Positions 58,688 to 64,000 of a stretch of 64,000 bases of DNA are shown one piece after another. The translations under genes were made by a program, and so were the position numbers. The notes beneath the pieces are model-generated. The model worked only from the letters and a program-made list of their open reading frames with translations, ran no database searches and was not told the origin of the DNA. Source of the DNA: CBDDFV01 sp965227335 (GTDB lineage: Bacteria; Planctomycetota; Phycisphaerae; Phycisphaerales; SM1A02); assembly GCA_965227335.1 (NCBI GenBank), contig CBDDFV010000012.1, positions 124,001 to 188,000 on the forward strand, given 5' to 3'. How positions within the stretch are numbered: position 1 is the first letter of the stretch; each line of letters opens with the position of its first letter.

Positions 58688-59572
58688 GTGCGCTACAAGC
58701 TCACCATTGCCTACGACGGCACCAACTTCTGCGGCTGGCAGCGGCAACGTCCGCCGGGCAAGGAGGAACTGCGCACCGTCCAGCTCGCGCTGCAGATCGC
58801 CGTCCGCGATACGGTGCGGGAAGAGGTCCGCGTCGTCGGCGCCTCGCGCACCGACAGCGGCGTCCACGCGGAAGGCCAGGTCGCCTCGTTCGACTGCGCG
58901 AAGGACTGGGAACTCGACAAGCTCGGCCGCGCTCTGAACGCGCGGCTGCCGGAGGACGTCCAGGTCACGCGCGTCGAGCGTGTCACCGACGCCTTCAGCC
59001 CCATCTCCGATCCGATCTCCAAGGGCTACCGTTACGTCATCGCCCACAGCCGGCGCGACGGCGTGCTGCCGCCGCTCTTTGATCGCCATTTCGCTTCCTG
59101 GACGCCGTACGCCCTCGATGTCGATGCGATGCAGGCCGCGGCGCAACACCTGATCGGCGAACACGATTTCGCCAGCTTCACCCGACTGCATCACGGGCGC
59201 GAATCGACGGTGCGTACGGTCCACGCGTGCGATGTGCGGGCGGTGACGCCGCACCGGTGCGAAATCGAGGTCTCCGGCAGCGGCTTCCTCTACAACATGG
59301 TCCGCATCATCGCGGGGACGCTGCTCGAAGTCGGGCGGGGCAAGTTCGCGCCGGACGACCTTCCCGACATCCTCGCCGCGCTCGATCGCGCCGCCGCCGG
59401 GCCGACCATGCCGCCCGAGGGGCTCTGCCTGATGTGGATCCGGTATCCCGACGAACTCCATCTCGACGGCGCCTACGATCTCGTCCAGACCTTCGAGCGT
59501 CCCCGCGCGGCGGACGCGGTCGGGCCCACCGAACCCGCGAAGTTCAGCCCGCCGTCCGACCACGACACGTAA
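58688..59572 (+). CDS. truA: tRNA pseudouridine(38-40) synthase TruA
   Basis: TruA isomerises uridines 38-40 in the anticodon arm of many tRNAs. The 294-residue protein starts KLTIAYDGTNFCGWQRQ and has the catalytic D56 in GASRTDSGVHA. It also has PISKGYRYVIAH, LIGEHDFASFT, EIEVSGSGFLYNMVRIIAGTLLEVGRGK and AGPTMPPEGLCLMWIRYP. The GTG at 58688 matches the conserved start. The C-terminal tail (ERPRAADAVGPTEPAKF...) is extra and likely disordered. Confidence 0.96.
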   Translation: MRYKLTIAYDGTNFCGWQRQRPPGKEELRTVQLALQIAVRDTVREEVRVVGASRTDSGVHAEGQVASFDCAKDWELDKLGRALNARLPEDVQVTRVERVTDAFSPISDPISKGYRYVIAHSRRDGVLPPLFDRHFASWTPYALDVDAMQAAAQHLIGEHDFASFTRLHHGRESTVRTVHACDVRAVTPHRCEIEVSGSGFLYNMVRIIAGTLLEVGRGKFAPDDLPDILAALDRAAAGPTMPPEGLCLMWIRYPDELHLDGAYDLVQTFERPRAADAVGPTEPAKFSPPSDHDT

Positions 59573-59608
59573 CCCGCCGTCCCTCCTCCTGCCGATGAGA
59601 ACAGTCCC

Positions 59609-60289
59609 ATGACGAACATTCTGGTGGTCGGACCGCACCCGGACGATCAGGAAGCGGGCATGGGCGGCACGATCGCGAAGCTCGTCGACCAGGGGCACAA
59701 CGTCCTGCTGCTCGACATGACGAACGGTGAACCGACGCCGCTCGGCGATCCCGAGACCCGCGCAAAGGAAGCCGCGAAGGCCGCGAAGATTCTCGGCGCG
59801 GAGCGTGTCTGCATCGACCTCCCGAACCGTTTCGTCGAGCATTCGATCGAAGCGCGGCACAAGGTCGCCGGTGTGATTCGTGAGCATCAGGCGGAGATCG
59901 TCTTCACCCCGTTCTTCCAGGACGCCCACCCTGACCACATCGCGGTGACACGCATCGTCGAGGACGCACGGTTCGACTCAAAGCTGACGAAGATCGATCT
60001 CCCCGGCGAGCCGATCTATCCCAAGTGGCTGTTCTACTACTATGCCACGCACCTGCGCTGGATCGCCGACCCGAACTTCCTGATCGACATCACGGGCTAC
60101 GAGGACCAGAAGCGCGACGCGATCGAGGCGTACGACACGCAGTTCGTGCAGCGGAATCACCAGGTCGTGGAGTGGATTCGATCCGCGGGTCATTACCTCG
60201 GCAGCCGCATCGGCGTGACCAGCGCCGAGCCGTTCTATACGAAGGAGCCCATCGGGCTCACGGGGCTGGAGTCGTTGACGCAGTTGTAA
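59609..60289 (+). CDS. PIG-L/LmbE-family zinc deacetylase (BshB1-like)
   Basis: A 226-residue metal-dependent N-deacetylase. Zinc ligands are H10-P-D-D13 and H110 (DAHPDH). The phrases LLLDMTNGEPTPLGDPETRAKEAAKAAKILG, RVCIDLPNRFVE, DPNFLIDITGYEDQKRDAIEAYDTQF follow BshB1, which deacetylates GlcNAc-malate in bacillithiol synthesis. No bshA or bshC is visible, so the thiol product is a guess. It follows truA by 36 bases. Confidence 0.88.
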   Translation: MTNILVVGPHPDDQEAGMGGTIAKLVDQGHNVLLLDMTNGEPTPLGDPETRAKEAAKAAKILGAERVCIDLPNRFVEHSIEARHKVAGVIREHQAEIVFTPFFQDAHPDHIAVTRIVEDARFDSKLTKIDLPGEPIYPKWLFYYYATHLRWIADPNFLIDITGYEDQKRDAIEAYDTQFVQRNHQVVEWIRSAGHYLGSRIGVTSAEPFYTKEPIGLTGLESLTQL

Positions 60290-60320
60290 GTTCCGGATCC
60301 GGGGACGGCGCGGGTGCGGA

Positions 60321-60326
60321 TAGACT
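60321..60326 (+). promoter_or_regulatory. -10-like TAGACT just before the 60333 gene
   Basis: TAGACT with a 6-base gap to ATG 60333 and no Shine-Dalgarno; argues for ATG 60333 over GTG 60330. Confidence 0.4.
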
Positions 60327-60332
60327 GATGTG

Positions 60333-61946
60333 ATGTGGTCCGACGGCATGATCTGGGGACTCGCGATCCTCGCCGCGCTGATCGGGGCGGGCCTGCTCCT
60401 GCGCGGCTGGTGGTGGGACCGCGCAAAGGGCCGCCGCCGCTGCCCGAAGTGCTGGTACGAGATCGTCGCCGGCGCGAGCCGTTGCAGTGAATGCGGGTTC
60501 GAGGCGAAGCGCGAGCGACAGTGGGGGAAGACGCGGCGGAAGAAGCGGGTGGTTGCGCTCGGCGTCATCTGCGCGCTTGGAGCGGTTCCGCTCGCGCTGA
60601 CCTCTCAAGTGCGTCGGGAGGGCTGGTTGTCGCTGGCGCCAACCACCGGACTGATTCTCGCGGCACCGTGGGACCTGAGCCCCAAGGCCCGCTCAGTACT
60701 TCTCCGCGAACTCGACTGGCGAATGCCGCACCCCACGGGTCACCGGAAAGACCTGCCCCACTGGCAGCGTCGGTTGTTTCATGATCGCCTTCAGGCGGGG
60801 TTGGCGAGCGATTCTGTTCAGGTACAGATCGATTGTGTGGAGCGACTGGGCACATACTTTAGCTGTGATCACCATCTCGTATCCGCGCTCGGGCGCGTGC
60901 GACACCGGGCGTCGCGACCTGACGAAGCTGAACTCGTTGTCGCGTGCGACTCGTACCTCGCTGCTGATCCCGATGCAGCGATTGGCTCGCTACCGCGTCT
61001 TCTGGAACTGGCTGACGCAGATGACGCCGCCCTTGCGGAAGCGTCGATTCGATTGATCGCCTCAATCGAATCGCGGCATGGCACCTACGCCTCCACTGAT
61101 GCCTTGCTGGCGCTGTATGACGACCGCCCCGAACTCCGCAACGCCATCCTGGGATGCTGGCGAGTGACCGCGCCGCCGGATCACGACGTCGTCGCCTGCG
61201 CCTGGGAGGGGCTCCTCGTCGAGGACGGCACCCGGGTGGATCCGCTCGACACCGTCGCCTGCATCTTGCGCGGCAACTCGCCTGCCTCGCAACCCCTCTC
61301 TGTAACGCCGAATGCAGCCGCCCGTCATGCCTGGTGGGAGCAAGCGGCGAATCGCCTTTCGGATGAGGAGATCCTTCGGTTCATCACCCACGGACACATC
61401 GACGCAGTCGGACCCGCGCTCGTCAACCGACATGCCGACATCACCGCGGCACTGATCAAGCACCGGAAGGCGGCCGGCGTGTCCTCCGTCCCTCCATGGC
61501 TGATCGTCGACGTGATGTGTTTCGGCGAAGTTCCTGAGGCGCCCCCGGTGATCGACTGGGGCGATTCAGTCTACGTCGCCGAATTCGTGGCTGAGAGGCG
61601 GACGATACGCGACGCCGTCGGCCCTTACGCCGCGCATCGACTCGAAACGGCGCCGGCGCCCATGGGCCCGTGGGTGCGATCCGCCATTCTGCACGACAAG
61701 CTCGACCGGCTGAGCTGGCAGCTCCGTTCACACTTGTTTGAGGTTCATCAGCCCATAGCAACGCAACGGGCGCCCGCGCCGCTGACCATCGCTGAGGCTG
61801 TCGATCTCCTTGGCGGCAAGGCGACATCACTACGGCCCTTTGTTGCTGCACGTCTGGAATCCACGTGGGACGAAACCGAACGCGTGTACTGCCAGAGGAT
61901 TCTCGACCACCTCGATCAACTCGACGCCGACGCGCCCACCCAGTAA
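60333..61946 (+). CDS. Zinc-ribbon membrane protein of unknown function
   Basis: A 537-residue protein with an N-terminal membrane helix (MIWGLAILAALIGAGLLLRGWWW). A zinc-ribbon follows (CPKCWYEIVAGASRCSECGFEAKRE, four Cys), then a second helix (RVVALGVICALGAVPLAL). A long soluble part has alpha-helical repeats that may be HEAT-like (LPRLLELADADDAALAEASIRLIASIES; LDHLDQLDAD). Zinc-ribbon-plus-TM proteins like this are common in planctomycetes, but none is characterised to my knowledge. Its last 31 bases overlap the convergent GNAT gene. Confidence 0.8.
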   Translation: MWSDGMIWGLAILAALIGAGLLLRGWWWDRAKGRRRCPKCWYEIVAGASRCSECGFEAKRERQWGKTRRKKRVVALGVICALGAVPLALTSQVRREGWLSLAPTTGLILAAPWDLSPKARSVLLRELDWRMPHPTGHRKDLPHWQRRLFHDRLQAGLASDSVQVQIDCVERLGTYFSCDHHLVSALGRVRHRASRPDEAELVVACDSYLAADPDAAIGSLPRLLELADADDAALAEASIRLIASIESRHGTYASTDALLALYDDRPELRNAILGCWRVTAPPDHDVVACAWEGLLVEDGTRVDPLDTVACILRGNSPASQPLSVTPNAAARHAWWEQAANRLSDEEILRFITHGHIDAVGPALVNRHADITAALIKHRKAAGVSSVPPWLIVDVMCFGEVPEAPPVIDWGDSVYVAEFVAERRTIRDAVGPYAAHRLETAPAPMGPWVRSAILHDKLDRLSWQLRSHLFEVHQPIATQRAPAPLTIAEAVDLLGGKATSLRPFVAARLESTWDETERVYCQRILDHLDQLDADAPTQ

Positions 61947-62878
61947 CTCCCCCCCACCACCGCCCGGCCCATCCGCTGCGCACTCCGCAGACTCGGGGCG
62001 TTCTGCGGAACGATCGTGCCCCACAACTGGTCGTCCGGGTCGCCGGTCAGGTCCTGCAGGAAGAGCCACAACGACGCCGCGCCGAGACCCATGCCGCGGA
62101 AGCGCTCGTAGAAGAAGCGTTCGCGCATGCACCAGCCGTCGATCGCGGGGGCGTCGGCGCGCTCCGCCGCGAGGCTGCCGGCGATCTCGCCGTTGATCTC
62201 GATCAGACGCAGCACGCCGGTGCGCAGATACCGCTCCATGTCCTCACGCGACTCGACACGCACGTACGGCTGCAGCCGCGGAACCGACGCCCAGAACCGC
62301 TGGTACTCGACGGCGTAGGCGTCGTACCAGGTGAGATCCGACGGTTCGTACAGACGCAGACCGTCGACGCCGCGCGGCGGGGCCTTCGCCTGCATCAGCG
62401 TCAGCGGCGCCGTGACGTAGTGCTTGTACAATTCGAACCGCGACGTCCGCAGGTCATCCGACAGCGCGTCCTCTTCGGTCGCGTGCAGGTAGACGGTGAT
62501 CCGCTCCGGCGACCACGCGCCGAACTGCGCGCGCACGGCGCGCCAGACCGCGTCCGCCGCGTCGCTCGAATCCAGCGGGAAGGTCCGGGCCTCGATGATC
62601 ACGAACGGGAACCACTGCGTATCAGCGCGGCGGGACAGCCGCACCACCATCGGGCCGACGTCGCACGCCACGATGCACGTCTGCTCGCCCTCGATGAACG
62701 CCTCGCCGAGGGCCGTCGCCTCGCTCAGGCACGACTCCGCCGACGCGGCGCTCGCGAGCAGGGCGTCGACGCGGCCTTCGATGAGCGTCCGCAGCGGCGA
62801 CGTGGTCCGCCATTCGTGCAGCCGCGGATCCGCGTGGGTGTCGGCGTAGTCGATAAGGGCGGACCGAAGGCCATTCAC
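61916..62878 (-). CDS. GNAT-family acetyltransferase, two-domain
   Basis: A 320-residue protein. The N-terminal 150 residues are unrecognised (alpha/beta, possibly a second GNAT-like half). The C-terminal part has the GNAT end: RLIEINGEIAGSLAAERADAP, RERFFYERFRGMGLGAASLWLFLQDLTGDPDDQLWGTIVPQNAPSLRSAQRMGRAVVGGSYW, with RGMGLGAAS as the acetyl-CoA loop. The GTG start at 62878 overlaps the phosphohexomutase stop (GTGA), so the two are translationally coupled; a role in acetylating a sugar or lipid precursor is possible. Confidence 0.85.
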   Translation of the reverse strand: MNGLRSALIDYADTHADPRLHEWRTTSPLRTLIEGRVDALLASAASAESCLSEATALGEAFIEGEQTCIVACDVGPMVVRLSRRADTQWFPFVIIEARTFPLDSSDAADAVWRAVRAQFGAWSPERITVYLHATEEDALSDDLRTSRFELYKHYVTAPLTLMQAKAPPRGVDGLRLYEPSDLTWYDAYAVEYQRFWASVPRLQPYVRVESREDMERYLRTGVLRLIEINGEIAGSLAAERADAPAIDGWCMRERFFYERFRGMGLGAASLWLFLQDLTGDPDDQLWGTIVPQNAPSLRSAQRMGRAVVGGSYWVGASASS

Positions 62879-64000
62879 CCCTTCAACCCCGCCGCCCGGG
62901 CCGCCTGGTTGATCACCGCCCATGCCGCGTCGTCGGTCGGGGCTTCGCCGATCAAGCGAAGGATCGGCTCGGTGTTGCTCGGGCGGATGTGAACCCAGGC
63001 GTCGTCGAGATCGATGCGGACGCCGTCGGCGTCGTTGACGCGTCCGCCGGGAAAGGCGTGGCGCACGGCGTCGAGCATCGCGGGGACCGCGTCGAGACCG
63101 CCGACCTCCGTCAGGTCGTACTTGGTCTTGATCATCGCATATCGCGGCAGGGAATCGACGATCGCGCTGAGTTCTGCGTTCTCGTCCGCCATCAGGCTGA
63201 GCACGAGGGCCATCGACGAGAGCGAATCCCGGACCCAGCAGACGGGCGGGAAGATCACGCCGCCGTTGCCCTCGCCGCCGATGATCGCGTGCGACGGCTT
63301 CATTGCGTCGACGACGTTCGCCTCGCCCACCGCGGCGCGGTGGACGGTTGAGTTGGACGCCCCCGCCGCGAGGTCGTCGATCATGCGGCTGGTCGAGAGG
63401 TTCGCCGCCATGTCGCCCGACCCGCCCCGCATGGCGAGAACGCGTTTCGCGGTGAGCACGAGCGTGTACTCCTCGCCGATGTAACGGCCCGTGTCATCGA
63501 CGATCGCGCAACGGTCCGCATCGGGGTCCTGAGCGAATCCCACGTCGGCCGAGTGCGTGCGCGTGGCGTCGATCAGTTCGCCGAGGTTCGGCTCGATCGG
63601 CTCCGGGGTGTGGGCGAACCGTCCCGTCGGCTCGCCGTTGAGGTGGTGCACGGTGCAGCCGAGTTGCTCCAGCAGGCGGCGGCCCGCGACGCACCCCGCG
63701 CCATTGACGGAGTCGAGCACGACGGTGAAGCCGCGGGCGCGGATCGGTTCGGGATCGATCGCATCCATGATCAGGGCGAGGTGACGGTCGTGGGTGGTGT
63801 CGTCCTCGGTCGCGACGCCGGGGGCGTCGGCGGGGGCGTACGCGAAGTCGCGCTCACGGAAGCGGCGGATGATGTCCGCGGCCTGGTCGGCGGGCGGCGC
63901 GACGCCGTCGGCGTTCAGGCACTTCAGGCCGTTCCACTCGATCGGGTTGTGCGAGGCGGTCAGCACGATCCCGCCGTCCGCCCCGTGGTGGTTGATCATG
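62875..64000 (-). CDS. Phosphohexomutase (phosphoglucosamine/phosphomannomutase family), partial
   Basis: The 5' end lies beyond the window; 374 codons are seen. All later domains are present: the active-site phosphoserine loop TASHNP, the metal loop DPDADR, the sugar loop GEGNGG and the phosphate loop RPSNTEP near the C-terminus. Together these define the alpha-D-phosphohexomutase superfamily. GlmM-type enzymes (glucosamine-6-P to -1-P) are the best guess given an adjacent GNAT, but PMM/PGM cannot be excluded. The stop codon overlaps the start of the GNAT gene. Confidence 0.93.
   Translation of the reverse strand, partial: MINHHGADGGIVLTASHNPIEWNGLKCLNADGVAPPADQAADIIRRFRERDFAYAPADAPGVATEDDTTHDRHLALIMDAIDPEPIRARGFTVVLDSVNGAGCVAGRRLLEQLGCTVHHLNGEPTGRFAHTPEPIEPNLGELIDATRTHSADVGFAQDPDADRCAIVDDTGRYIGEEYTLVLTAKRVLAMRGGSGDMAANLSTSRMIDDLAAGASNSTVHRAAVGEANVVDAMKPSHAIIGGEGNGGVIFPPVCWVRDSLSSMALVLSLMADENAELSAIVDSLPRYAMIKTKYDLTEVGGLDAVPAMLDAVRHAFPGGRVNDADGVRIDLDDAWVHIRPSNTEPILRLIGEAPTDDAAWAVINQAARAAGLKG

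Overview
The window looks like part of a Planctomycetota genome, most likely class Phycisphaerae. It is GC-rich, and at least five secreted proteins end in a paired EF-hand/dockerin-like motif (D-x-D-G-D-G-x-V-x-x-x-DLAxLLAxWG), a tail I associate with this group. It also has HAF-repeat and FG-GAP/ASPIC secreted proteins. LptB, MlaF and a PagL-like lipid A deacylase indicate an outer membrane with LPS. This assignment comes from protein families only; no 16S rRNA gene is present.

Layout. 1-6.6 kb: a truncated HAF-repeat protein, panB, a membrane-anchored HtrA/DegP protease overlapping an oligopeptide ABC ATPase, then lptB with a deaminase on the opposite strand. 6.1-13.1 kb: membrane proteins, a glycine-zipper lipoprotein, two dockerin-tailed secreted proteins, a DUF456 protein and an iodotyrosine-deiodinase-like flavoprotein. 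13.1-16.4 kb is gene-poor: an 8-bp tandem repeat, two outward-facing intrinsic terminators that may end unannotated RNAs, a PagL-like protein, two tiny genes, and tRNA-Lys(CUU) beside a relic of a tyrosine recombinase. 16.6-21.7 kb: a tail-fibre-like secreted protein with a small dockerin partner, then a locus with a TetR regulator, an NTF2-like protein and a secreted isochorismatase-YHS protein, with two matching operator palindromes. 21.8-29.4 kb: an 1868-residue secreted protein ending in a kinase-like domain, and an ASPIC/FG-GAP protein. 29.5-41.3 kb: sbtA-sbtB bicarbonate uptake, an Old Yellow Enzyme, a dockerin-tailed subtilisin, CNNM/CBS, MscS and MgtC membrane proteins, a large secreted protein and mlaF.

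41-50.2 kb is a dense signalling block: three histidine kinases (one with a frameshift), a Tat-exported binding protein overlapping one kinase gene, and five stand-alone receiver proteins. No DNA-binding or other output domain is encoded there, so the outputs must be elsewhere or act by protein contact. 50.2-52.1 kb holds three small envelope proteins. 52.2-64 kb is mostly housekeeping: GNAT, Nudix, pdxJ, phoU, a UDP-sugar pyrophosphorylase, a ferritin-like protein, an adenylate-kinase-like/NDT-like fusion, truA, a BshB1-like deacetylase, a zinc-ribbon membrane protein, and a phosphohexomutase overlapping a GNAT gene.

Two window-wide patterns stand out. Many genes have a TAnnnT -10-like hexamer only 6-8 nt before the start codon and no Shine-Dalgarno, which predicts leaderless mRNAs. 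Short GC-rich palindromes of one family (cccccgg...ccggggg) recur just after stop codons. I found no CRISPR array, insertion sequence or rRNA gene. The most unusual gene is the secreted protein at 21.8-27.4 kb, whose layout (signal peptide, Ig-like domains, hydrophobic segments, kinase-like C-terminus) resembles an exported effector.
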